A DNA stretch of 64,000 bases. Source: an uncultured Granulosicoccus sp. (lineage in GTDB: Bacteria > Pseudomonadota > Gammaproteobacteria > Granulosicoccales > Granulosicoccaceae). How positions within the stretch are numbered: position 1 is the stretch's first letter; each line of letters opens with the position of its first letter. The notes beneath the pieces are model-generated. The model ran no database searches. It was not told where the DNA came from and worked only from the letters and a program-made list of their open reading frames with translations. Made by a program: the position numbers and the translations under genes. The DNA is taken from positions 1 through 64,000 of the forward strand of contig CANMQI010000005.1 in the NCBI GenBank assembly GCA_947499955.1, in the 5' to 3' direction. Positions 1-8,155 of the stretch are shown piece by piece.

Positions 1-135
1 AGCACTTTCAGCACTTTCAGCACTTTCAGCACTTTCAGCACTTTCAGCACTTTCAGCACTTTCAGCACTTTCAGCACTTTCAGCACCTTCAGCACCTTCA
101 GCACTTTGTGCACCTTCAGCGCCTTCAGTACCTTC
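1..135. repeat. 9-bp tandem repeat inside the scpB 3' end
   Basis: Nine perfect copies of AGCACTTTC fill positions 1-81. They are followed by AGCACCTTC twice and four more degenerate units to about 135. The array continues off the left edge. On the minus strand each unit adds three residues (E-S-A or E-G-A) in frame with scpB, so changes in copy number would lengthen or shorten the ScpB tail without a frameshift. Confidence 0.95.
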
Positions 136-741
136 CGCAGCCTCGTCATTGGCGGCTTCGCCATCGGCCAGGGTCGCTTCAGCTGCTGCGGCCAGTGCGG
201 AGTCGATTTCTTCGAGACTGCGCGCCTCTGCCAGGGTGGGCAATTCATCCAGGCGCTTGAGGTTGAAGTAGTCCAGGAACTGGCGTGTCGTCCCCCACAG
301 GGCAGGCTTGCCCGGCACATCCTTGTAGCCGATTTCCTTGACCCACTCGCGTTCCTGCAATGTCTTGATGATGTTGGAACTGACGGCGACACCACGCACT
401 TCTTCTATTTCGCCACGCGTGATCGGCTGGCGATAGGCAATCAATACCAGAGTTTCCAGCAGGGCACGGGAATAACGTGGGTTTCTCTCCTGGAACAGGC
501 GGGCTACCCAGTGTTCCATGCTGGCGCGCGTCTGCAGGCGCCATCCGGATGCTACTTCAACCAGCTCGATGCCACGGCCCTCATAGCTGGCCTGCAATTC
601 GGTCAGTGCTTCTCTGATCTCGTTACGATCAGGCCTGTCCATGTCTGTTTCGAACAGACTCTCGAGCTGACCGATATTCATCGCCTTGCCAGCGACAAGC
701 AGGCAGGCTTCGAGAATATTTCTCGTCTGTTGGGCGTCCAT
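1..741 (-). CDS. scpB: Segregation and condensation protein B, C-terminus cut by window edge
   Basis: ScpB is a winged-helix subunit that joins ScpA and SMC in the bacterial condensin complex on the chromosome. Translation from the ATG at 741 gives MDAQQTRNILEAC, then the family hallmarks LETLVLIAYRQPITRGEIE, RGVAVSSNIIKTL and GKPALWGTT at about residues 100-160. After the globular part (about residue 190) the frame runs into an acidic, low-complexity E-(S/G)-A tail encoded by the 9-bp array, and no stop is reached in the window. It lies 48 bases downstream of scpA on the same strand, the usual scpAB pair. The repeat tail is unusual for the family. Identity is secure; the real C-terminus is unknown. 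Confidence 0.93.
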   Translation of the reverse strand, partial: MDAQQTRNILEACLLVAGKAMNIGQLESLFETDMDRPDRNEIREALTELQASYEGRGIELVEVASGWRLQTRASMEHWVARLFQERNPRYSRALLETLVLIAYRQPITRGEIEEVRGVAVSSNIIKTLQEREWVKEIGYKDVPGKPALWGTTRQFLDYFNLKRLDELPTLAEARSLEEIDSALAAAAEATLADGEAANDEAAEGTEGAEGAQSAEGAEGAESAESAESAESAESAESAESAESAESA

Positions 742-789
742 CGTAAGTATCGTGACTCTGGTACGTTGGGGGTTTTCGGCAGTAGCCGA

Positions 790-1725
790 CTACGACGCTT
801 CGCCGTCAGGCAATTCGACCGGTCCGGGCGACGTGTCAACAGGCTCTACGGCTGCACTACGCGGTGTCAGATAGATCGGAGCGAAAGGCTCGGACTGCAT
901 GATATCGATACTTGCCTCCTTGCAGAGCTCGAGTATCGCCAGAAACGTGACAACAACCCCCAACCGTCCTTCTTCAGGGTTAAACAAGGTAGAGAATTCA
1001 CAGAACTCACCCACCTTCAGGGCCGACAGCACATCACTCATTCTGGCCCTTACGGACAGGGTTTCCCGGGAAATATTGTGATGGCCGGTCAGATGTGCCC
1101 TGTCGGCCACATCGCACAGTGCCTTCATCAACTCCTTCATGGAGATGTCCGGCTGGGGAATATCCCGCTCGATAGTTGGCGCCACAACCTGCAACACATG
1201 CAGCTCACGCTCAAGGCGCGGCAGTTCGTCCAGGGAAACAGCCCCTTTCTTGATGCGCTCGTACTCCTGCAGGCGCCTGATCAGCTCCGCCCGAGGATCG
1301 TCTTCATCATCACCGTCTTCCTCGACCCTTGGCAACAACATGCGTGACTTGATCTCGGCCAGCATCGCTGCCATGAGCAGGTACTCCGAGGCCAGCTCGA
1401 AGCGCATGGTTTCCATCAGGCCGATGTACTTCATGTACTGCGCCGTGATATCGGCGATGGGAATATTCAGGATATCCAGATTCTGGCGCTTGATCAGGTA
1501 CAGCAGCAGGTCCAGAGGGCCTTCAAACGCCTCGAGAAAGACTTCCAGCGCATCCGGCGGAATATAAAGGTCGAGCGGCAGCTGGGTGAAGGGTTCACCC
1601 TGCACCTTGGCGATGGGTACGATCTTTGCCGCAATCAGGGCAGCTGCCTGCTCTACTGTCTGGTCCACCACAGCATCGTTCGGTGGGTCCGACTGTGCTG
1701 TCGGTGGTGGATCTGCTTGCATCAA
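790..1725 (-). CDS. scpA: Segregation and condensation protein A (kleisin)
   Basis: ScpA is the kleisin that bridges SMC heads and recruits ScpB in chromosome condensation. The 311-residue product has the family signature FEGPLDLLLYLIKRQNLDIL at about residues 67-87, followed by NIPIADITAQYM. A helical mid-section with an acidic stretch (EEDGDDEDDPRAE) follows, and the C-terminal winged-helix part contains FLAILELCKE. About 60 residues precede the conserved core, longer than in many homologues, so a downstream start is possible. It is the first gene of the scpA-scpB pair. Confidence 0.94.
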   Translation of the reverse strand: MMQADPPPTAQSDPPNDAVVDQTVEQAAALIAAKIVPIAKVQGEPFTQLPLDLYIPPDALEVFLEAFEGPLDLLLYLIKRQNLDILNIPIADITAQYMKYIGLMETMRFELASEYLLMAAMLAEIKSRMLLPRVEEDGDDEDDPRAELIRRLQEYERIKKGAVSLDELPRLERELHVLQVVAPTIERDIPQPDISMKELMKALCDVADRAHLTGHHNISRETLSVRARMSDVLSALKVGEFCEFSTLFNPEEGRLGVVVTFLAILELCKEASIDIMQSEPFAPIYLTPRSAAVEPVDTSPGPVELPDGEAS

Positions 1726-1807
1726 GGGCTCCCGGTTGCCGGGATTATAACGTGCCCACTTGCCCCAGGTTCATCCCACTAACCCTTGACCTGATTCATT
1801 CGAGGAC

Positions 1808-2431
1808 TCAGTCGAGGAAACTGAGGTCCCCTCGTCCCTTGCGGGTGACTTCGATGTCGCCGTTATCACCCATGGCCAGTACCGATGTCGGTTCGAACCC
1901 GCAGTGACCACCATCGATGATCAGATCGACCTGTTTCTCCAGAAGGTCGCGGATGTCCTCGGCATCCGTTTCCGGCAGCTCCTTGCCCGGCATGATCAGC
2001 GTACTGCTCATCATTGGCTCTCCCAGCTCTTCGAGCAAGGCCTGACAGATGGCATTGTCCGGAATCCGGATGCCGATGGTCTTGCGTTTCGGGTTCTGCA
2101 GACGACGTGGCACTTCGTTGGTTGCCTTCAGAATGAAGGTATAGGGTGCCGGCGTCAGGGACTTCAGGGTGCGATACATCGCGTTATCGACCCGTGCATA
2201 CGTCGAAATATCGGAAAGATCGCGGCAAACCAGCGTAAAGTTGTGCTTTGAATCCGTGCGTCGGATGCGCGAGATACGTTCCATCGCCTGTTTGTCGCCC
2301 ACGTGGCAACCCAGTGCGTAGCACGAATCGGTGGGATAGACGATTACGCCACCGTCGCGGATAATGGACACCGCCTGCCCGATCAGCCGCTTCTGCGGGT
2401 TCTCGGGATGAATTTCGAAAAACTGACTCAT
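1808..2431 (-). CDS. yciO: YciO-type member of the Sua5/YciO/YrdC family
   Basis: This 207-residue protein has the Sua5/YciO/YrdC nucleotide-binding fold. Visible family segments are DGGVIVYPTDSCYALGCHVG (about residues 27-46), RISRIRR, HNFTLVCRDLSDIS and the STLIMPG segment. Family members TsaC/Sua5 make threonylcarbamoyl-AMP for tRNA t6A37. The length and the opening MSQFFEIHPENPQKRLI match the YciO branch of E. coli (about 206 residues), whose own role is less certain, so I do not claim t6A synthesis. It lies 82 bases upstream of scpA on the same strand, a linkage common in gammaproteobacteria, and diverges from the parvulin gene. Confidence 0.85.
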   Translation of the reverse strand: MSQFFEIHPENPQKRLIGQAVSIIRDGGVIVYPTDSCYALGCHVGDKQAMERISRIRRTDSKHNFTLVCRDLSDISTYARVDNAMYRTLKSLTPAPYTFILKATNEVPRRLQNPKRKTIGIRIPDNAICQALLEELGEPMMSSTLIMPGKELPETDAEDIRDLLEKQVDLIIDGGHCGFEPTSVLAMGDNGDIEVTRKGRGDLSFLD

Positions 2432-2567
2432 GATAATGACAACAGCTTGATCATCGGCTTATTGTACGCCGTTGCGGTGCGGTGCTTGCATGGGGTGCAC
2501 AAAGTTCGAACTCATTCTCATTATTACTGACTGACCGTACGTCTGAACTGAAATCAACGGATTACAC

Positions 2568-3407
2568 ATGCCTGTAGCAAAAGCCATTTCCACCCGATTG
2601 TCGGCACCTGCGCTGATTCTTGCCGCCCTGTGTTCACTGGGCGCCGCTCATGCCCAGGATGCCACTGGCGATGCGGCATCGGGAAGCATTCCCGATGACG
2701 CCCGTGCCACGGTCAACGGGCGCCCCATTTCCACACTCTCGATAGGCAACGTCGCCGAACAGATAACGGCCGGTGGCCAACAGGCCGATGAGGCCCGCAT
2801 TCTCGATGAGTTGATCAATCTGGAGGTGCTGACGCAGGCTGCCGAGGAGCTGGGGCTGGACAAGACACCCGAGGTTGCCGCCTCTCTGCAATTGCAGTAT
2901 ACGCAGACCATGGCCAATGCCTACCTTGCCAGGCAAGGTGCGGACATGACATTCAGTGAGGAGGAGCTGCGTGCCGAATACGACGCCCAGTCAGCCAATG
3001 TCGACCGCGCCGAATACCGCGCCAGCCACATTCTGCTGGAAACTCAGGAAGACGCTGACAAGATGATCAGCGAGCTGGCCGCTGGCAAGCCCTTCGAGAC
3101 GCTGGCGAAAGAGAATTCGATTGACCCCGCGGGTGAGAATGGCGGCGATCTGGGCTGGTTCCAGGCCACCACGATGGTCCCTGAATTCACGGCAGCCGTG
3201 GCTGACATGGAAATTGGCGACACCAGCGCAGCCCCTGTGGCGTCAGAGTTCGGCTATCACGTGATCAAACTGGTTGATCGCCGTGATGCCGCCCTGCCGG
3301 ACTTCGATTCCGTGAAATCCGGTCTTTCCAATCTGGCGGTACGCAAGGCTCTGGCAAAGCACGTGGAAGAGTTGCGAGCAGCCGCCAAGGTAGAGATTCG
3401 CGAATAG
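2568..3407 (+). CDS. Periplasmic parvulin-type peptidylprolyl isomerase
   Basis: This is a predicted periplasmic foldase that isomerises Xaa-Pro bonds. The 279 residues start with a signal peptide (hydrophobic ALILAALCSLGAAHAQ, cleavage near residue 30). An N-terminal helical SurA/PpiC-like chaperone region follows (about 45-140, with VNGRPIS and NLEVLTQAAEELGLD). The single parvulin domain spans about 147-245 and shows RASHILL, ENGGDLGWF and FGYHVIKLVDRRD. Those segments hold the usual catalytic-site histidines and hydrophobics. It converges with the glycerate kinase gene with only 2 bases between stops. The substrate is unknown. It is shorter than SurA and resembles PpiC/NifM-type secreted parvulins. 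Confidence 0.88.
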   Translation: MPVAKAISTRLSAPALILAALCSLGAAHAQDATGDAASGSIPDDARATVNGRPISTLSIGNVAEQITAGGQQADEARILDELINLEVLTQAAEELGLDKTPEVAASLQLQYTQTMANAYLARQGADMTFSEEELRAEYDAQSANVDRAEYRASHILLETQEDADKMISELAAGKPFETLAKENSIDPAGENGGDLGWFQATTMVPEFTAAVADMEIGDTSAAPVASEFGYHVIKLVDRRDAALPDFDSVKSGLSNLAVRKALAKHVEELRAAAKVEIRE

Positions 3408-3409
3408 GC

Positions 3410-4609
3410 TCAGTCAGCCGACCCCTTGCCCACCACCGCGATGGCCAGATCCATGACATTGGTGCCGGTCGGACCGGTGGTGACAAGCGCATCGAGCTGT
3501 GCCAGGCAATTGCCGGCATCGGCGCGAGCCAGGTAGTCGTCAATATCCAGCCCGGCGTCCCGGGCTCTCGCCAGGGTCTGTTCATGCACCAGACCACCGG
3601 CATCCGCAGTCGGACCATCGGTTCCATCGGTCCCGCACACCAGTACTGAGCAAGGCCGTGAACCTGCCACAGGTTCGACCAGCGACAGCGCCAGATGCTG
3701 GTTACGTCCACCCCGCCCCGGTGATGGTGGTAGAACCAACGTAGGTTCGCCGCCCCAGATATAGACACCAGGCTGCAAGTCATCGCTGGTCAGAACATCA
3801 GCCAATCTTGCGACCACATCCGGCATATCACCGTCCAGATTGCCCGTTGCCTGACACACCGGCAAACCCAGGGACTCAGCGGCAGCTGCAACGGCGTCCT
3901 GTGCGATAGCCGACGAGGCAATGATATGCGTGTCGATGCCGTCCCAGACCGCCAGTTCAGGCCCCATGCCGGTAGCCGCATCAGGCACCAGCAGTCCGGA
4001 ACCGATATCGCCCGGCTTGTCACCCGGCACATCACTGATCAACAGCTGCAACACCGGACACTGGACGCGATTGGCCAGCTTGCCGCCCTTGATCTGCGAC
4101 AGTGTGCGTCGATGGCGATTCATCTCGCCAATGGCAGCACCACTGGCCAGCAACTGATCGGTCTCCCGTTTCAAATCGGTCAGATCAAGCCCTTCGTTCA
4201 GATGCTCGACCAGGGCTGAGGTACCGCCGGAGACCAGAAAGACCAGCAGGTGATCGGCAGGAATGGCCGCCACATAGTCATACAGACGTTCGCCCGCCAT
4301 CAACGAGGCGTTGTCAGGTACAGGATGTCCCGCTTCATGACACTCCAATCGCTCATCCTCACGGATGGCCTGACTCAAGTGATCATGCTTGGTGATGACC
4401 AGCCCGGAAATCAGTTTGTCACCCAGTACCGCCAGTGCACCAGCCGCCATGGAGTCAGCAGCCTTGCCCAAAGCGACCAGATGAACCTGTTCTGGCAGAG
4501 AAAACTGCTGCAAGGTGCGTTGCGTTGCCTGAAAACCGCCAACGGCATCGACCCCGGCATTGAACAAGGTATGCAGCTGCGCTGCTCTGTCTGCTGCCTG
4601 TTGACTCAT
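3410..4609 (-). CDS. Glycerate 2-kinase of the MOFRL family (TtuD/GckA type)
   Basis: This enzyme phosphorylates D-glycerate to 2-phosphoglycerate using ATP. Homologues are often misnamed hydroxypyruvate reductase. The 399 residues show the DUF4147 N-terminal half (LVALGKAADSMA near residue 45, HEAGHPVPD near 95, LVFLVSGGTSALVE near 125, ISDVPGDKPGDIGSG near 195-210). The C-terminal MOFRL half contains YIWGGEPTLVLP, GRGGRNQHLAL and CGTDGTDGPTADAGG. Its start overlaps the metZ stop by 4 bases, implying co-transcription. Homologues serve in tartrate, serine-cycle or glyoxylate catabolism. No tartronate semialdehyde reductase lies nearby, so the pathway here is open. Confidence 0.9.
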   Translation of the reverse strand: MSQQAADRAAQLHTLFNAGVDAVGGFQATQRTLQQFSLPEQVHLVALGKAADSMAAGALAVLGDKLISGLVITKHDHLSQAIREDERLECHEAGHPVPDNASLMAGERLYDYVAAIPADHLLVFLVSGGTSALVEHLNEGLDLTDLKRETDQLLASGAAIGEMNRHRRTLSQIKGGKLANRVQCPVLQLLISDVPGDKPGDIGSGLLVPDAATGMGPELAVWDGIDTHIIASSAIAQDAVAAAAESLGLPVCQATGNLDGDMPDVVARLADVLTSDDLQPGVYIWGGEPTLVLPPSPGRGGRNQHLALSLVEPVAGSRPCSVLVCGTDGTDGPTADAGGLVHEQTLARARDAGLDIDDYLARADAGNCLAQLDALVTTGPTGTNVMDLAIAVVGKGSAD

Positions 4610-5814
4610 ACCTTCTCCAGCGCCTGTTCCAGATCACGTCTGAGATCTTCGACATCTTCCAGACCAACCGCCAGACGAATCAGGCTTTCCCCGACACCGG
4701 ACAGCTGTCGATCCTCTGCAGTCATGCGACCGTGAGTGGTTGTTGCAGGGTGCGTGATGGTGGTTCGTGCGTCCCCCAGATTACCGGTGATCGAACAGAT
4801 CTTGACGGCATCGATCAAGCGCCAGGCCGCGGCCTGATCACCATCGACCTCCATGGACAGGATGCCGCCAGGCAGCTTCTGCTGTCGTTTGGCCAGCTCG
4901 GCATTGGGGTGGGACGCCAGTCCCGGGTAGTAGACGTGACGGATAGCCGGATGCGATTCCAGAAAACCGGCCAGTTCAGCGGCATTCGAGCAATGCTGCT
5001 GCATTCTCAGGCTCAGCGTTTCCAGACCCTTGATGAACACCCAGGCATTGAAGGGGCTCATGCAGGGACCGGCACTGCGCATGAAGGAGGTCAGCGTATC
5101 GATCAACTCGGCCGAGCCCACAACCGCACCACCCACACAGCGTCCCTGCCCGTCCAGGTATTTGGTGGCCGAGTGAACCACGATATCGGCACCCAGGGAG
5201 AGCGGCTTCTGCAGGACCGGTGTGCAGAAACAGTTATCGACCGCCAGTTGAGCACCGTGAGCGTGAGCCAGGTCGGCAAAGGCCCGGATATCGGCCAGCT
5301 CGGTCAGTGGATTGGTGGGCGTTTCCAGATAAAGCAGTTTCGTCTTGCTGTTGACCAGTGGCGCCCAGCTATCGACACTCAGGCCATCGGCCCAGCGCAC
5401 CGTGATGCCATAGCGTGGCAGGAAGTTCTTGAACAGATTGACCGTGCTGCCGAACATGTTGCGGGTGGCAACGATCTCATCGCCTTGCTGCAGTGTGCCC
5501 AGCAACAAGGTGGCCGTCGCTGCCATGCCCGAGGCCGCACCGATACAGGCCTCTCCACCTTCCAGTGCTGCCAGACGATGCTCGAACAACTGCACGGTGG
5601 GGTTCGTGAACCGGGAATAGATGGGGCCCGAGGTCTCTCCCTTGAATCTGGCGGCAGCCTCTGCCGCACTTCCGTACACATAGCTGGAAGTCATCATGAT
5701 GGGTTCGCTGTGTTCGCCGTATTGCGAACGTTCGAAACCGCTGCGGATAGCCAAGGTATCGTCGGCCCACAAGGGGGCGCCAGACTCGGAATCTAACCTG
5801 TTTTTATTGCTCAA
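4606..5814 (-). CDS. metZ: O-succinylhomoserine sulfhydrylase
   Basis: MetZ makes homocysteine directly from O-succinylhomoserine and sulfide in methionine synthesis, using PLP. The 402-residue product is a complete Cys/Met-metabolism PLP enzyme. PLP-site segments ASGMAATATLL, LETPTNPL and VDNCFCTPVLQKPL are visible, and the Schiff-base lysine is K218 in VVHSATKYLDGQGR. Opening residues DTLAIRSGFERSQYGEHSEP fit MetZ rather than MetB/MetC. The start must be TTG at 5814, as no ATG or GTG fits the conserved N-terminus. A TATAAC box lies about 40 bases upstream (revcomp near 5855). In pseudomonads metZ follows purF; here other genes intervene. Confidence 0.9.
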   Translation of the reverse strand: MSNKNRLDSESGAPLWADDTLAIRSGFERSQYGEHSEPIMMTSSYVYGSAAEAAARFKGETSGPIYSRFTNPTVQLFEHRLAALEGGEACIGAASGMAATATLLLGTLQQGDEIVATRNMFGSTVNLFKNFLPRYGITVRWADGLSVDSWAPLVNSKTKLLYLETPTNPLTELADIRAFADLAHAHGAQLAVDNCFCTPVLQKPLSLGADIVVHSATKYLDGQGRCVGGAVVGSAELIDTLTSFMRSAGPCMSPFNAWVFIKGLETLSLRMQQHCSNAAELAGFLESHPAIRHVYYPGLASHPNAELAKRQQKLPGGILSMEVDGDQAAAWRLIDAVKICSITGNLGDARTTITHPATTTHGRMTAEDRQLSGVGESLIRLAVGLEDVEDLRRDLEQALEKV

Positions 5815-5899
5815 CGGATGTGGCCTTGAAAAGTGGGTTGAGGTAAGGGGGTTAGTTATACTACTTCATCTGTCCTGACTGCGATGAATCCTGCCCCCC

Positions 5900-6754
5900 T
5901 TGCGCCCACTCACATCGTTACTTCTGTTGGTGGCCTGGCCCTGCGTGCTGCTGGGGCAGCCGGATGCATCGGCCGACGGTGCCGGAGGCGAGGCATTGTC
6001 CTACTCCCGGTGTCTGGTCGAGCTGGATTCAGCCGTTGCGCTGGCGACCAATGAGACACGCCGTAATCTGGCAGCTGTCACCGCAGCCGGCTCTCTGGCC
6101 GCCACCATTGACCGCGCGGCGGTGGACGCCGGCCTGGCGGAGCTCGAAGCACGTTGCCCCGGCTTGCCTCAACTGGCACACAACCGCGGAGTGCTGGCAG
6201 CCAGTGCCGAACGCTGGCCCGAAGCCGTGGCCCACCTGGAACGCTCCCTGATGCAAGACCCCAGAGCCGCAGACACCTACCGTCTTCTGCAGAACATCTA
6301 CGAATACCAGGCATCCCTGGCCTATTCCAGAGCACTGGACACGCCAATCAATGTCCGTTCGCCGCGTCTTGAATGGCAGGACTCGACGCGTCTCAATGCA
6401 GACGGCAAAGCGCGCCTGGAAGGCCGTCTGGAAGGCCGTGAGCAGAGCTCGGATGCCGTGATGCAATCGTTGAGGTCGGTCAGCACACTGGAATACGAGC
6501 TTTTTTCCTGGTGGCAAGCGCTGCGCGACGCAAAGGGGGCCGAGCAATTCTATGTCGATGAATTTCCGGCGGCCTCGATCAGGCAATCAAGACGATTGCA
6601 CGCCAATGCGCGCTGGGAAGAGCTGCAGCGTGACATCAGCTTCACAGCGCACGATGCCGTGGTTGTCATCAGCAATGCAAGCCGAGGCCAGAGCCTGCTA
6701 CTGCTGCGGCTGGTCGGCACTCGCTGGAAAATCTATCAGGAGACTCGTTTGTGA
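5900..6754 (+). CDS. Secreted TPR-like protein of unknown function
   Basis: This is a 284-residue protein I do not recognise. It starts at TTG 5900 because an in-frame TGA at 5885 blocks longer ATG options. The N-terminus (LTSLLLLVAWPCVLLG) looks like a signal peptide, so it is probably periplasmic. The middle contains a TPR-like helix pair (NRGVLAASAERWPEAVAHLERSL, then RAADTYRLLQNIYEYQASLAYSRAL). The C-terminal 70 residues look beta-rich and end in VGTRWKIYQETRL. Its last 4 bases overlap the L,D-transpeptidase start, so the two are translationally coupled. A role with cell-wall cross-linking is an inference from that coupling only. Confidence 0.65.
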   Translation: MRPLTSLLLLVAWPCVLLGQPDASADGAGGEALSYSRCLVELDSAVALATNETRRNLAAVTAAGSLAATIDRAAVDAGLAELEARCPGLPQLAHNRGVLAASAERWPEAVAHLERSLMQDPRAADTYRLLQNIYEYQASLAYSRALDTPINVRSPRLEWQDSTRLNADGKARLEGRLEGREQSSDAVMQSLRSVSTLEYELFSWWQALRDAKGAEQFYVDEFPAASIRQSRRLHANARWEELQRDISFTAHDAVVVISNASRGQSLLLLRLVGTRWKIYQETRL

Positions 6755-8061
6755 AGTCATTGTCATTGCTGTGCACTCTGTTGTTGTGCACACCGGCATG
6801 GGCAGCGCCGCACCTCTTGCCACAGTCCTCCGAAGCTCTGGATCAGCAACTGGCCGCCACCTTGCAAAGTCTGAGCGATGGCAAGATCCCGGAAGCCCGA
6901 GTGCTGGCCAGACAGGCTGCCCGTCAATTCCCCAGGTCCGCTCTTGCACAGCTGCTCTCCGCAGAACTGGGCGCCAGTGCAGCACATCGTCAGATACTTG
7001 CAAGCGGCGATGCCCGCGCACAGGGTCAACGCCTACAGGGTCTGCTGCAGGAAGCCAGGGCTCGTTTGCATGATCGCCCCAGCCCGGCCAGCAATCACTT
7101 GCCAGACAAACTGCCCGGTGACATCGTGCAGCTGGGCAAGGCGGTGTCCGCTCTGCTCGTGGTCGATCTGGCCGACTCGTCGATGCACCATCTGGCCGTG
7201 AATGCGGGTGAAGCCACCCTGATTCAGCAGCACTATATCGGCAGTGGCAAGGCCGGCTACGACAAGCGCGTGGAAGGCGACAACAAGACACCCCTGGGAA
7301 TCTACCGGATCAATGGCTACCGTTCCGATGCCTCCTTGCCGGATCTGTATGGGGCTGGCGCACTGACGCTGAACTACCCGAACGCGCTGGATCGATATCT
7401 GGGCAGAACCGGCTCCGGAATCTGGCTGCATGGGGTGCCTCATGACCAGCGGAATCGCTCACCCCGTTCCAGCGAAGGTTGCGTGACCATGTCCAACGAT
7501 CATTTCAATGTCCTGTACCGACGACTGTCCGGCGTTCAGGGCATGCTGAACCGGAGCACGGTATCACCAGCTCGAACCGCTGAACCGCTGGTGCTGCTCA
7601 CGCATGATATCCACTGGCGAAATGCGGCCAGCAGGCAACAGGAGCAAACCCGCTTCCAGGCCCTGTTTGAACGCTATCAACGAGCCTGGCAGCAACGCGA
7701 TGAGGCCGGCCTGCTCGAGCTGTATGCATCGGAGGAGCTGTTACGTGCACGACTGCAGCAGACTCGCACGCGGACGGTGCCGGACCCCGAACTGCTTGAT
7801 GCCGTGAACAAACGTGATATCAGCATTTTCCACAACCCCTCTCTGACGCTCTCCGGGGCCGCTCAGACCGCCAGCCTCTCCCCTGGCGCCAGACTTGCCC
7901 AAGTGAACCCTGTCCAGTCCGGCGAAGCCTCACAGCCCCGAATTGTGATGTATCTGCAGTTGGGCGACGCCAATGAGTATCAGCTAACGCTCTACTGGGG
8001 TCGGAACTTGCATGGCCAATGGCAATTGCTGACCGAACAATGGACTAGCGTAAGCAGCTGA
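6751..8061 (+). CDS. L,D-transpeptidase (YkuD family) with C-terminal NTF2-like domain
   Basis: This is a predicted periplasmic enzyme that cross-links peptidoglycan or anchors proteins to it via a catalytic cysteine. The 436 residues start at GTG 6751 with a signal peptide (LSLLCTLLLCTPAWAA). A helical region follows, then the YkuD domain at about 135-275. It includes LLVVDLADSSMH, the KTPLGIYRI segment, GIWLHGVPHD and the active-site SSEGCVTMSN with C244. The last about 120 residues (RYQRAWQQRDEAGLLELYAS onward) resemble the NTF2/SnoaL-like module found at the C-terminus of ErfK/Cds6-type enzymes. The start overlaps the TPR-like gene stop (GTGA). Confidence 0.88.
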   Translation: MKSLSLLCTLLLCTPAWAAPHLLPQSSEALDQQLAATLQSLSDGKIPEARVLARQAARQFPRSALAQLLSAELGASAAHRQILASGDARAQGQRLQGLLQEARARLHDRPSPASNHLPDKLPGDIVQLGKAVSALLVVDLADSSMHHLAVNAGEATLIQQHYIGSGKAGYDKRVEGDNKTPLGIYRINGYRSDASLPDLYGAGALTLNYPNALDRYLGRTGSGIWLHGVPHDQRNRSPRSSEGCVTMSNDHFNVLYRRLSGVQGMLNRSTVSPARTAEPLVLLTHDIHWRNAASRQQEQTRFQALFERYQRAWQQRDEAGLLELYASEELLRARLQQTRTRTVPDPELLDAVNKRDISIFHNPSLTLSGAAQTASLSPGARLAQVNPVQSGEASQPRIVMYLQLGDANEYQLTLYWGRNLHGQWQLLTEQWTSVSS

Positions 8062-8155
8062 ACGGACGTTAAAGTCTTTCCGTTACATGCCGCTCACCCC
8101 CTAAGACATCGGAAGTGTCCCCCTACTGGCAAGCGGCTCATCGTCACGGACCATA

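Noticed and set aside
1-135. Possible CRISPR array
   Set aside because: The repeats are direct 9-bp units without spacers and are in frame with scpB. The arrays at 9461, 44970, 45005 and 47535 also lack spacers, and no cas gene is present.
106-1347. 413-codon open frame on the plus strand
   Set aside because: It lies opposite scpB and scpA, which have clear family motifs. Its translation has no recognisable domain and is a shadow of high-GC coding DNA.
2505-2530. Fur-box-like sequence before the parvulin gene
   Set aside because: CTCATTCTCATTATTA shares some hexamers with Fur sites, but symmetry is poor and the neighbours are not iron genes.
5815-5899. SAM or other riboswitch before metZ
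   Set aside because: The gap is only 85 bases and shows none of the conserved SAM riboswitch stems.
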